From contig NZ_CP045298.1 in assembly GCF_009363115.1 (NCBI RefSeq), positions 5,143,501 through 5,207,500 of the forward strand: a stretch of DNA of 64,000 bases, in the 5' to 3' direction. A program made the position numbers and the translations under genes. The notes under the pieces are model-generated. The model did no database searches and was not told where the DNA came from. It saw only the letters and a program-made list of their open reading frames with translations. Shown piece after piece: positions 27,031 through 35,804 of this stretch (its first letter is position 1; each line of letters starts with the position of its first letter). Source of the DNA: Paenibacillus brasilensis. GTDB lineage: Bacteria > Bacillota > Bacilli > Paenibacillales > Paenibacillaceae.

Positions 27031-28575
27031 TCAGCTAATGGTAATATTGCCTTTGGCACGAACTTCTTTTCTGCCCAGCAGCTTGTTCAGTGCGTCGATG
27101 TAGGCTTTCGCGCTGGCTTCCAAAATATCTGTACTTGTACCTCTTCCTCGAGCTGTGTACTCTCCTTGTCTCAAGATGGCATGCACTTCCCCCTGTGCGT
27201 CCTTGCCATACGTCACGGACTGGATTGAATAATCCTCCAGTTCCACCTCTTCACCACTTGCTTTATCTATAGCATTGAAAATCGCATCTACGGAACCGTT
27301 ACCCATCGCGACTTCATCAATGGCTGTTCCATCCTGTTTACTCAATCGAATAGAGGCTACCGGAACAGACTGATTGCCGTAGGATACTTGAATGGAGTCC
27401 AGGGTGTAAATCTGAGGGGAAACATTGCGGCTTTCGTCCATCAGGACAAGCAAATCCTCATCCAGCACCTGCTTTTTCTTGTCGGTCAAGGCTTTGAATT
27501 TGTGGAACGCCTCCTGCAGCTGCTCCTCTGTCAGACTATCAAATCCCATGTCCGCCAGCTTTTCCTTGAACGCATGTCGACCGGAATGCTTGCCCAACAC
27601 AAGCTTACTCGTCTTCAAGCCAATACGCTCAGGGGATACGATCTCATACGTTGTGCGCTCCTTAAGCATTCCGTCCTGGTGTATGCCGGATTCATGTGCA
27701 AAAGCATTGGCTCCAACGATGGCCTTGTTCCCTGGTACTGACATCCCCGTTCGCTTGCTCACCAATCGGCTGGTAGCATACAGTTCCTCCAGAACCAGAC
27801 TCGTCTGTGCGTTATAAAGCTCGGTTCTCGTATCGAGGGCCAATGCAACCTCCTCGATCGGTGTATTCCCTGCTCGCTCACCGATACCATTGATGGTACC
27901 TTCAAATTGATCTACACCGTTACGAATAGCCGCCAGTGTGTTGGCCGTGGCCATGCCAAGATCATCATGACAGTGCGTGCTGAGCTGTATTTTCTCGATG
28001 CTGGGCACTTGTTGCTTTACAACTCTAAACATTTCACCGAACTGGTCAGGCGAGGCATATCCCACCGTATCCGGCAGATTGACGACTGTCGCCCCAGCGC
28101 GAATTGCCATATCCACGACCTCACAAATAAAGTCCAGCTCGGTACGACTGGCGTCCTCCGCCGAAAATTCTACCTTGCTGAAATAATTGCGTCCATAACG
28201 AATGGCAGCGGCTGCGGTCTCTAGTACTTTTTCCTTATCCATCCGCAGCTTATGCTGGCGGTGAATAGGTGAAGTAGCCAGGAACAAATGAAGACAGGCA
28301 TCCTCGGCTCCTCGCAGCGCCTCTCTTACCGCATCAATATCCTGCTCTTTGGAGCGTGCAAAACCAACCAGTGTGGCCTGGGTAACCTGTTTGGCAATCT
28401 CCTGCATGCTGAATATCTCACCAGGCGAGGTAGCCGGAAAGCCGGTCTCAATCCGATCTATACCCAACTTTTGAAGCTGAAGGGCAATTTCCACCTTTTC
28501 CGAGCTGGTCAGGCTGACTCCTGGTGATTGTTCTCCATCTCTTAACGTTGTGTCCAACACCCATATTTTGCGCAT
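27031..28575 (-). CDS. leuA: 2-Isopropylmalate synthase
   Basis: First committed step of leucine synthesis: acetyl-CoA plus 2-ketoisovalerate. The 514-residue protein has the HMGL-like TIM barrel (LDTTLRDGEQSPGVS at the N-terminus, STHCHDDLGMATAN metal ligands, GIGERAGNTPIEEV) and a C-terminal leucine-sensing LeuA dimer domain (about 390-510). AAAGGTGG precedes the ATG. The other leu/ilv genes are not next to it. It lies 99 bp downstream of a FadR-type regulator on the same strand. Citramalate synthase is the main alternative, less likely given the dimer domain and overall match. Confidence 0.9.
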   Translation of the reverse strand: MRKIWVLDTTLRDGEQSPGVSLTSSEKVEIALQLQKLGIDRIETGFPATSPGEIFSMQEIAKQVTQATLVGFARSKEQDIDAVREALRGAEDACLHLFLATSPIHRQHKLRMDKEKVLETAAAAIRYGRNYFSKVEFSAEDASRTELDFICEVVDMAIRAGATVVNLPDTVGYASPDQFGEMFRVVKQQVPSIEKIQLSTHCHDDLGMATANTLAAIRNGVDQFEGTINGIGERAGNTPIEEVALALDTRTELYNAQTSLVLEELYATSRLVSKRTGMSVPGNKAIVGANAFAHESGIHQDGMLKERTTYEIVSPERIGLKTSKLVLGKHSGRHAFKEKLADMGFDSLTEEQLQEAFHKFKALTDKKKQVLDEDLLVLMDESRNVSPQIYTLDSIQVSYGNQSVPVASIRLSKQDGTAIDEVAMGNGSVDAIFNAIDKASGEEVELEDYSIQSVTYGKDAQGEVHAILRQGEYTARGRGTSTDILEASAKAYIDALNKLLGRKEVRAKGNITIS

Positions 28576-28674
28576 ACAGTTACCACCTTTGCTTTAGTAT
28601 TAGGAGATGCTCAAAAACAGGTTTGCAGATCGCCATATATTCATCCGATCATCAGATGTTTAAACTTAAAAAAA

Positions 28675-29385
28675 TTATGAACTAGCCATATGCTTCTGCA
28701 ACTCCAGCTTGGTGCCGTCCAAATGTTGAATACTATACAGTTCGGCAGCCTTACCATCCCGATCCCGGATCGCTTCATAAATTTTCTCATGCTGCAATGT
28801 AAAATGATTTTGCATTACTGGATCGGTAATGAGGTTGTTCAGCGCTTTCCGAATCGCCTCTACAAAGCTGCGATATACGTCTGTAAGCACCTTATTGCGT
28901 GTAGCCCCGGCAACAGCCAAGTGAAAAGCGATATCCGCATCAAGATACCCATTCATATCTCCAGCGGCCAATGTCGCAGCACGCCGATCCAGCGCCTCCC
29001 GCATCAAGTGTAAATCCTCATCATTACGGCGTAAGGCAGCCAATCTGGCAATCTCAAGCTCCAGCACACTCCGTACCTCATACACCTCGATGATTTCTGC
29101 TCGGCTTAGGCGGTAATCCAATGGCTCTTGAGAGGTTGTCGGTTGGCAAACAAAAGTTCCGTGTCCTTGCTTTTTCTCTAACAGACCGGCATGTACCAGA
29201 ACGCTAACCGCTTCACGCACAGTGGATCGTCCGACCCCAAAGAGCTTCATGAGCTCAGGCTCTGTTGGAATCTTTGTGCCCACGTTCCATTCACCAGCAG
29301 CTATTTTTCGCTGCAACTGTTCAGCCACTTCATCGGCAATTTGCTTGCGTTTGACGGCTTGGAAAGGCACCATATCATGATTCAT
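28675..29385 (-). CDS. GntR-family (FadR subfamily) transcriptional regulator
   Basis: 236 residues: winged helix-turn-helix (about 12-80, GTKIPTEPELMKLFGVGRSTVREAVSVLVHAGLLEKKQGHGTFV region) and an all-helical FCD ligand domain (about 95-225), whose metal-binding residues include DIAFHLAVAGA and the later HEKIYEAI. AGGAGATGATCAG precedes the ATG. Its position upstream of leuA on the same strand is unusual, and the effector is not evident. It might control leuA or a distant organic-acid operon. Confidence 0.88.
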   Translation of the reverse strand: MNHDMVPFQAVKRKQIADEVAEQLQRKIAAGEWNVGTKIPTEPELMKLFGVGRSTVREAVSVLVHAGLLEKKQGHGTFVCQPTTSQEPLDYRLSRAEIIEVYEVRSVLELEIARLAALRRNDEDLHLMREALDRRAATLAAGDMNGYLDADIAFHLAVAGATRNKVLTDVYRSFVEAIRKALNNLITDPVMQNHFTLQHEKIYEAIRDRDGKAAELYSIQHLDGTKLELQKHMASS

Positions 29386-29508
29386 CTGATCATCTCCTGT
29401 TTCGTATCATACTATGACTGGTTCTCATTTTGCAACTGTTTTTCAATCTCCTTCTGCACCACGCTACTGCCCTGGATTCGGACTCGCCACCTTCAGCTTT
29501 TTGTCCAC

Positions 29509-29551
29509 CCAAATAAGCCTACACCGTTAGACACGATGTAGGCTTATTTGG
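29509..29551. terminator. Bidirectional terminator after aldose epimerase
   Basis: Perfect 15-bp stem CCAAATAAGCCTACA / TGTAGGCTTATTTGG (29509-29523, 29537-29551) with a 13-nt loop. Confidence 0.9.
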
Positions 29552-29563
29552 GGTACAATAATG

Positions 29564-30583
29564 CTAGGATTTCGATTTATTAGGTGTAACACAATACAAA
29601 CGGCTGGTTGTTTCAAAGATATGACCTGGCGCAAGTGCAATTAAACCGATGTCTTCCGCAAGCAAGTCCGGACGATTCGGTGCGTTGATCATGTTCATTT
29701 GCGGTTCGGGACAGATAAATTCCTTGTTCGCTTTGTTGTTCCAGATCATCCAATGCTTATAGGCTGTGCCTACATCGTATACGAGAGTAGCACCTGTCTT
29801 ACTGTGTGTCAGCTCCATGTAGTTGCGTCCATTTTGTGGAGCTGCCGTGTAATGATTATCCATAGAGGCAAAATAAGGACTAACTCCCGTTGTCTTCAGC
29901 AGTTCCTCTTCCGGGGATAATGGCTGGAACTGTCCGGTGGCCAACAGCCGCTCTGTCAGCTCACGACGTTGACCGATTGTGACCTTAATCTTGTAATCCT
30001 CAGGCGAGCTATCGGGTACGAATGGTACACGAATCGCCGTGTGAAAGGCAAATAGGTTAGGGATCGGTTGATTGTCCTCGTTATGGATCACATAACGCTG
30101 ATGTAGGCCGAGTTCATCCAGGCTGTACGTCAACTTCATGGTAAAGGTGAACGGCAAGTACCGGAACATGGGATGCCCTTCCCTTACGCGCTGATTCATT
30201 ACCACATAGCTGCCCTGCTCACCGGAACCGTAATCCTCTACCTCCCACCGAACGGTGTGTAAAAAGCCGTGCAAATGGTTGTGAGTCGCCTCTTCGTTAA
30301 TCGGCAACTCATATGTAACACCATTCCATAGGAATTTTCCATCCTCATACCGATTCGGAGGGTATAGGAAAGGAATGCCATAAACAGACGGGCTTTGCTT
30401 AAAAGCCTCTATGCTGTCTGCATCCGGCTCACGCAAAAAAGAATATCCCAATTCATTGTCACGAAAAGAAATCAGATTCGCACCGTTTCCCGGCAGGGCT
30501 ACCGCTTCATATCGCCCAAATTTAAGACGAATCGCGGGTATTCCATAATAAAGATCACCAATTGCAGCATGCTGTTGTGTCAT
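29564..30583 (-). CDS. Aldose 1-epimerase family protein
   Basis: Galactose-mutarotase-like beta-sandwich protein, 339 residues. Visible family features are FLYPPNRYEDGKFLWNG, NHLHGFLHTVRWEV (catalytic-type His pair), NLFAFHTAIRVPF and the C-terminal EFICPEPQMNMINAPN. Interconverts sugar anomers, probably as part of carbohydrate use. AAGGAGG lies 7 nt before the ATG at 30583; the TTG one codon earlier is less likely. It is monocistronic, so the preferred sugar cannot be told from context. Confidence 0.88.
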   Translation of the reverse strand: MTQQHAAIGDLYYGIPAIRLKFGRYEAVALPGNGANLISFRDNELGYSFLREPDADSIEAFKQSPSVYGIPFLYPPNRYEDGKFLWNGVTYELPINEEATHNHLHGFLHTVRWEVEDYGSGEQGSYVVMNQRVREGHPMFRYLPFTFTMKLTYSLDELGLHQRYVIHNEDNQPIPNLFAFHTAIRVPFVPDSSPEDYKIKVTIGQRRELTERLLATGQFQPLSPEEELLKTTGVSPYFASMDNHYTAAPQNGRNYMELTHSKTGATLVYDVGTAYKHWMIWNNKANKEFICPEPQMNMINAPNRPDLLAEDIGLIALAPGHIFETTSRLYCVTPNKSKS

Positions 30584-30720
30584 CAATAATCCTCCTTGAT
30601 GAAATGACGATGGTTAATGAAAGCGTTTTTCTTTTGGCTTGACTATACCATGCTCAGCAAAAAAATTCCACGTCGACACAAAAAAACGACGCCTGACAAG
30701 GCATCGTCCTTCTCACACCA

Positions 30721-31524
30721 CTAAACATAGCGCCCCTGTTTGGGGACAGCCATGCGCTCAAAATCTCCAGCCAGTCGATCCAGCTGATCTCTCAGCTCCG
30801 TTCCATGCATGTAATGACCGTGCCCTGTAACTGCAATCTTGGGCTTTAATCCGGCCAGCATTTCCACCGACTGCTGAGCAGCCTGCCAATCTGTCGTAAA
30901 ATATGCAGGCGGCCCGTGTATTTCTTTTTCCTGTAAAATAACGGCCAGCGCCGATTCCTGCTTCACCGTAATAAAAGCGTCACCAGCAACCAGCAACCGT
31001 CTATGCTCATGAAAAAGCGATACATGTCCCGGCGTATGTCCAGGCGTGTGCAGCCACTTCCAGCCGGGAGCACCTGGTACACTGCCGTCCTGAGGCAAGG
31101 GAGCAATACGATCATCAAGATCTATAGCATCATTGGGGTATAGAAAAGAAATACCCGACAACAAACCTCCACCCACACCGGGATCAGGTTTCTGATAATC
31201 CTGCATTCCCGTCAAAAAAGGCAATTCCAGCGGATGTGCATAAACAGGAGCTCCCCAATGCTGTACCAGCTCAATAACGGAGCCTACATGATCAAAATGA
31301 CCGTGAGTAAGCACAATAGCAACCGGAGGACCAGTAAACCGTTCCTCAGCCTGACGAATAATCGAGTCTGTAAATCCTGTCATCCCCGTATCCACCAGCA
31401 CCCAGGATCGGCTTCCCGGCTCCCCGATAAAAAATACATTTACAAACAGTGTCCGTAAGCTCAAGAGATCGGGAGCAGCCTCTTCATTTGCCGTCATTCC
31501 TTCGGTGAACAGATGATTTGCCAA
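30721..31524 (-). CDS. MBL-fold metallo-hydrolase
   Basis: 267 residues with the metallo-beta-lactamase motif THGHFDH (His74, His76, Asp78, His79), the later HTPGHTPGHVSLF and GDAF, and a C-terminal GHGHYMHG, giving a complete binuclear zinc site. Closest to the glyoxalase II-like/uncharacterised MBL group; the substrate is unknown. The start is TTG at 31524, with GGGAGGGTGA upstream. Single gene followed by a GACGCCT/AGGCATCGTC hairpin at about 30688-30710. Confidence 0.85.
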   Translation of the reverse strand: MANHLFTEGMTANEEAAPDLLSLRTLFVNVFFIGEPGSRSWVLVDTGMTGFTDSIIRQAEERFTGPPVAIVLTHGHFDHVGSVIELVQHWGAPVYAHPLELPFLTGMQDYQKPDPGVGGGLLSGISFLYPNDAIDLDDRIAPLPQDGSVPGAPGWKWLHTPGHTPGHVSLFHEHRRLLVAGDAFITVKQESALAVILQEKEIHGPPAYFTTDWQAAQQSVEMLAGLKPKIAVTGHGHYMHGTELRDQLDRLAGDFERMAVPKQGRYV

Positions 31525-31649
31525 AGCGTCACCCTCCCATTCACATGGAATTTCCTGTCATTCACAACCTATAGGCTTCCCCCATGTCAGCAGATTATGC
31601 GGACACTGCTAAATATAATCCGCTTGTCACGAAAATAGACCTGTTTACA

Positions 31650-31946
31650 TTACTCGGGTAATTTGCTCCAGGCCGCATCCAGCAAATGATCGAACAAATC
31701 ATCATTTTCTTCAATCCAGCTATCCATCTCCAGCATTTCTTCCTCTACCCGCGACTCCCCCGCAAAATGGAGACTGTAGTCCCATTCCTTGCCCCTTTTA
31801 CTGTGGAATGTAATTTCATATACGGACTGATGTCCATTTACTCCAAATACAACTTGGCCTAAATAAACACCGTTTTCATCTCGCGTCATTTGTGCCTGTT
31901 GAATATGTACTTCCTTTACTTCCCCAGGTGAATTTTGCTCTGTCAT
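31650..31946 (-). CDS. Conserved small acidic protein of unknown function
   Basis: 98 residues, acidic C-terminal half (EMDSWIEENDDLFDHLL), no signal peptide, no membrane segment. Codon use and the ribosome site (AAGGGCGG about 8 nt before the ATG) support a real gene. I do not recognise a domain. It is divergent from the aminopeptidase gene and separated from the MBL gene by 125 bp. Confidence 0.65.
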   Translation of the reverse strand: MTEQNSPGEVKEVHIQQAQMTRDENGVYLGQVVFGVNGHQSVYEITFHSKRGKEWDYSLHFAGESRVEEEMLEMDSWIEENDDLFDHLLDAAWSKLPE

Positions 31947-32107
31947 TTATTGATCCGCCCTTTCATTTTTTACCAAAATGTGCCAAAACTGATTTGTGAA
32001 CCTTTTCGTTACATTGTACAATATATAAGCTAAGTGTAGAATTTGCAAAAAAATGTGCAAGCAACCTAAGCCTTTTAAGGCTTTTTCGTGAAATGGAGGA
32101 AAGTAAC

Positions 32108-33340
32108 ATGTCAGATTTTCAACAAAAATTGCAAAAATATGCCGAATTAGCCGTTCGAGTGGGCGTCAATGTCCAGCCTGGGCAGACCCTGATCGTTCAT
32201 GCTCCCATTTTGTCCGCCGAACTCGTGCGACTGATTGTTAAGTCAGCCTATACGGTCGGAGCAAAGCTGGTTAAAGTAAAATGGAGCGATGAGACTATTA
32301 CCCGGTTACAGTATGAACTGGCTCCAGATGAAACTTTTAATATCGCTCCCAAATGGTACGCAGCCGAAATGACAGAAGAGGTCGAAAATGGTGCGGCGGT
32401 ACTCCATATTATTGCCGAAAATCCAGATTTGCTTCAAGGCATCCTGTCCACTCGAATCACTGCTGCTCAGCGGGTCCGGTCACATGAATTACGTCAATAC
32501 CGTGAATATCAAATGGCCGACAAATTCAGCTGGTCTCTGGTCGCTTATCCTTCTGTAGAGTGGGCTGCCAAAGTATTCCCGAATCTGCCTGCTTCCGAAC
32601 AAATAGATAAGCTGTGGGAAGCCATTTTCAGCACTGTGCGTGTGGATTTGGACAATCCGGTAGAAGCGTGGAAAGAGCATTTGAAAACCCTTTCCAGCAA
32701 ATCCGATATTTTAAACGCCAAACGCTATAAAAAGCTTCATTATTTGGCTCCGGGAACCGATCTTACCATCGAATTGGCCAAGGATCACCTCTGGGTAGCT
32801 GCTGAAAGCGTGAACCAACAGGGACATAGCTTTGTAGCCAACATGCCTACCGAAGAAGTATTTACAGCTCCACTCAAAACAGGTGTGAACGGCAAAGTCA
32901 GCAGTACCAAGCCACTTAGCTACAGTGGCAATATTATCGACAACTTTACGTTGACCTTTGAAAATGGACGCATTGTCGATGTACAGGCCGAAACAGGCTT
33001 GGAGACTCTTCAGCACCTCGTAGAAATGGATGAAGGTTCCCACTACTTGGGCGAGGTTGCTCTCGTGCCTCACAAGTCACCGATCTCTGACAAAAACATT
33101 TTGTTCTATAATACGTTGTTTGATGAAAATGCATCCAACCATTTGGCCATTGGTAATGCCTATGCATTTAACCTTAAGGGTGGCAAGGATATGACTGCAG
33201 AAGAACTGGTGGCGAACGGTCTGAATTCCAGTCTGACACACGTCGACTTTATGATCGGTTCAGGTGAAATGGACATTAACGGTGTTACAGAGGACGGTAC
33301 GGAGGAGCCCATCTTCCGCAAAGGAAATTGGGCGATCTAA
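32108..33340 (+). CDS. M29-family aminopeptidase (AmpS/PepS type)
   Basis: Metal-dependent aminopeptidase, about 410 residues, cytoplasmic. Typical features are NVQPGQTLIVHAPI at the N-terminus, the catalytic-domain EEVFTAPLKTGVNG, GSHYLGEVALVPHKSPIS and NASNHLAIGNAYAFNLKGG, and the C-terminal THVDFMIGSGEMDI. The start is ATG 32108, with GGAGG in front; an ATG at 32093 overlaps that ribosome site. Monocistronic, ended by two tandem terminators. Confidence 0.92.
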   Translation: MSDFQQKLQKYAELAVRVGVNVQPGQTLIVHAPILSAELVRLIVKSAYTVGAKLVKVKWSDETITRLQYELAPDETFNIAPKWYAAEMTEEVENGAAVLHIIAENPDLLQGILSTRITAAQRVRSHELRQYREYQMADKFSWSLVAYPSVEWAAKVFPNLPASEQIDKLWEAIFSTVRVDLDNPVEAWKEHLKTLSSKSDILNAKRYKKLHYLAPGTDLTIELAKDHLWVAAESVNQQGHSFVANMPTEEVFTAPLKTGVNGKVSSTKPLSYSGNIIDNFTLTFENGRIVDVQAETGLETLQHLVEMDEGSHYLGEVALVPHKSPISDKNILFYNTLFDENASNHLAIGNAYAFNLKGGKDMTAEELVANGLNSSLTHVDFMIGSGEMDINGVTEDGTEEPIFRKGNWAI

Positions 33341-33349
33341 AATGACAAA

Positions 33350-33417
33350 AAAGGCTCTCGCCGCTTTACGCGTGGGAGCCTTCTTACTTCCAAAAGACCG
33401 CTTGTCAGCGGTCTTTT
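33350..33417 (+). terminator. Two tandem terminators after the aminopeptidase
   Basis: First hairpin AAGGCTC...GAGCCTT (about 33351-33382). Second is perfect: AAAAGACCGCT / AGCGGTCTTTT (33392-33402, 33407-33417). The second can also serve the converging gldA gene. Confidence 0.88.
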
Positions 33418-33440
33418 CATTTACTTTATATCATATAAGG

Positions 33441-34559
33441 TTAATTCTTATACCCCATTTTGGCCTTATAGGCTTGTGAATATTGATCAGCCGCTAAAAT
33501 TGCATCAAGCACATCATCGGCTGTGACGGCAAACGGCAGATTGTGAGCCGTTTCGCCTTCTTTCGTAGCTGCCTGAGCTACTCGGTACAAATCCTCACGG
33601 GAAGCTTCCTGGAGCTTAACGTCTTCCAGCGTTACGGGTAGATCCAGCTTGAGATAAAAGTCGATATATCGCTCCACCTCGATCAGAGGTCTTTTTTCCA
33701 GAGCAAGCTGAACCAAGGTGCCAAAAGCTACCTTCTGACCATGCGTCAGGTGATGAATGTCCCCTTCCAGCACGGTAAAGCCATTGTGAATCGCATGTGC
33801 ACCCGCCAAGCCGCCGCTTTCAAAACCTAAACCGCTTAATAACGTATTGGCTTCCACCACCGCTTCCAGCGCAGGTGTGACAACTTTGCGTTTTACAGAT
33901 TCATAAGCCTGCAGTCCATAATCAAAGAGAACCTCCTCGCACTTGGACGCAATGGCTTCGGCTGCCAAGGTTGGCAGACCGCCAGCCATCGTCGTTGCAC
34001 GAGCCTCGATGACCGCACGGGCTTCAATCCAAGTCGCCATGGCATCCGCAATACCTGAGGAGAGAAAGAGTGGCGGTGCTTGGGAAATGACTTTCGTATC
34101 GACCAGGATCAAGCTCGGATTTTTACTAAAAAAGGAATACGTATCAAACGCACCTTCATCCGTGTACAAGACAGATAGCGCACTGGTCGGTGCATCTGTG
34201 GAAGCAGTCGTAGGAATAATCACAACCGAAGCACCGAGCAGCTCATTAACGGCTTTGGCAGTATCCAGCGTTTTACCACCACCAACACCGATGACAATGT
34301 CAACATCACCGCTTCGTCCCTGATCAGCAATACGGTTCACTTCATTTTTGGACGCTTCTCCTTGAAACTCAACCTTTACCGCAGTTATCCCGACCTGCTC
34401 CAGACTTTTTACGACCCGTTCGGCTGCAATGCCCCAAACCAGCTTATCTGCAATAACCAGGGCAGAATGACCTAATGGCTTAACATACTCCCCCGTTTTA
34501 TTAATCACATTTTTCCCTTGCACATATTTACCTGGACTAATAAATACTTTTTCGCTCAT
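33441..34559 (-). CDS. gldA: Glycerol dehydrogenase
   Basis: NAD-dependent, metal-containing alcohol dehydrogenase that oxidises glycerol to dihydroxyacetone. 372 residues. Nucleotide site GVGGGKTLDTAKA (about 93-105), IPTTASTDAPTSALSV (about 116-131), metal ligands in GIADAMATW and AHAIHNGFT...HLTHGQKVAFG. AAGGAGAGATG precedes the ATG. No dihydroxyacetone kinase adjacent. Strong match to GldA rather than to other iron-type alcohol dehydrogenases because of the TASTDAPTSALSV segment. Confidence 0.93.
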   Translation of the reverse strand: MSEKVFISPGKYVQGKNVINKTGEYVKPLGHSALVIADKLVWGIAAERVVKSLEQVGITAVKVEFQGEASKNEVNRIADQGRSGDVDIVIGVGGGKTLDTAKAVNELLGASVVIIPTTASTDAPTSALSVLYTDEGAFDTYSFFSKNPSLILVDTKVISQAPPLFLSSGIADAMATWIEARAVIEARATTMAGGLPTLAAEAIASKCEEVLFDYGLQAYESVKRKVVTPALEAVVEANTLLSGLGFESGGLAGAHAIHNGFTVLEGDIHHLTHGQKVAFGTLVQLALEKRPLIEVERYIDFYLKLDLPVTLEDVKLQEASREDLYRVAQAATKEGETAHNLPFAVTADDVLDAILAADQYSQAYKAKMGYKN

Positions 34560-34593
34560 CGTTCATCTCTCCTTCCAAGTTGTACAACTTTTA

Positions 34594-35601
34594 TTATACG
34601 GCTGGAAGGGCACACATCTCAATTTCAAACCCGAGATCTTCAATCATTTGATGATCAACTGTGACTTCTTCCCCTTCTGTCGTCAAATAATCCCCTACAA
34701 AAATCGAATTAGCTGCATATAAAGAAAGAGGTTGTAGCGAACGCAGATTTAGCTCCCGACCGCCAGCGACACGTATTTCTTTGGATGGGCAGATAAATCT
34801 GAACAATGCCAGTACCTTTAGCGCTCTGATCGGAGTTACTCGCTTTGCTCCTTCCAGCGGGGTTCCGGGAATCGGAATCAGAAAGTTAACCGGAATAGAA
34901 TCAGCAGCAAGTTCCCGCAAGGCATAGGCCATTTCGACGATTTCCTCATTCGTTTCCCCCATACCTATAATAACGCCAGAGCATGGAGACATTCCGTGAG
35001 ATTGAGCTATTTTAACAGTTTCGATCCGTTGATCATACGTATGTGTGGTGGTAATGGACGGATAATTGTCCTTGCTCGTATTTAAATTGTGGTTATAACG
35101 ATGTACCCCAGCCTCTGCCAGTCTTTGGGCCTGATCTCCCTTGAGAATTCCCAGGCAAGCGCAAATTTTGAGCGGCATCGTACGGGTAATTTCCTGGACT
35201 GCCTCAATCACCTGATCCAGTTCTCGATTCGTTGGGCCTTTGCCGGAAGCGACAATACAATACGTTCCCGCTTTTCGTGCCAACGCTTCACGCGCCCCAG
35301 CCAGCAGAGACTCCTTGTCCAGCATACTATACTTGCTGACAGGAGCCGTGGATACAATAGATTGTGAGCAATAACCACAATCCTCCGGGCACAGGCCGCT
35401 TTTAGCGTTCATGATCATATTAAGCTTAACCTTTTTGCCGTAAAAGTGATGCCGTATCCGAAAAGCAGCTTGCATAATCGACAATATGTCCCCATCGTCC
35501 GCTTCCAATATCGCGGTGCCTTCCTTTAGTGTCAGCCTGCTGCCTTGGATCGCTTTATCTGCCAACGAGTACCAATCTAAACCCTCATTAAATAATTTCA
35601 C
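34594..35601 (-). CDS. bioB: Biotin synthase
   Basis: Radical SAM enzyme inserting sulfur into dethiobiotin. 335 residues, with the CPEDCGYC motif (Cys71, Cys75, Cys78) binding the 4Fe-4S cluster and later NHNLNTS, NFLIPIPGTPLEG and VAGGRELNLRSLQPL. The start is GTG at 35601, with GGAGG 8 nt upstream. It stands alone, without bioA/D/F nearby, behind a BirA-type operator overlapping its promoter, so biotin would repress it. Confidence 0.95.
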   Translation of the reverse strand: MKLFNEGLDWYSLADKAIQGSRLTLKEGTAILEADDGDILSIMQAAFRIRHHFYGKKVKLNMIMNAKSGLCPEDCGYCSQSIVSTAPVSKYSMLDKESLLAGAREALARKAGTYCIVASGKGPTNRELDQVIEAVQEITRTMPLKICACLGILKGDQAQRLAEAGVHRYNHNLNTSKDNYPSITTTHTYDQRIETVKIAQSHGMSPCSGVIIGMGETNEEIVEMAYALRELAADSIPVNFLIPIPGTPLEGAKRVTPIRALKVLALFRFICPSKEIRVAGGRELNLRSLQPLSLYAANSIFVGDYLTTEGEEVTVDHQMIEDLGFEIEMCALPAV

Positions 35602-35650
35602 ACTTCATACCTCCATCATTTTGATCATGAAAAATAATAAAATACTCAGG

Positions 35651-35707
35651 ATCATTTAATTTCATTCTTTAATTGTCAACTTAATATATTTCATTTAGGT
35701 TGACAAT
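35651..35707 (-). promoter_or_regulatory. BirA box and promoter of bioB
   Basis: Perfect 9-bp arms ATTGTCAAC (35672-35680) / GTTGACAAT (35699-35707), 18 bp apart, match the biotin-repressor operator pattern. The leftward -35 TTGACA (35674-35679) lies inside one arm, with a 17-bp spacer to the -10 AATGAT (35651-35656). Confidence 0.85.
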
Positions 35708-35757
35708 AATACGAACATCATATCAATTCATATCCTTTCTGTAAAGAAGACAAAATA

Positions 35758-35789
35758 AAAAGCGACCCTAAATCATTAAAGGTCGCTTG
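35758..35789 (-). terminator. Terminator after the HlyC/CorC-family gene
   Basis: AAGCGACC ... GGTCGCTT stem, leftward T-run (TTTTTATTTTG). Confidence 0.85.
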
Positions 35790-35804
35790 CAAGGTATTAT
35801 TCCA

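Noticed and set aside
28576..28674. T-box leader for leuA
   Set aside because: Only 99 bp separate it from the regulator gene and no specifier loop, T-box sequence or terminator is visible.
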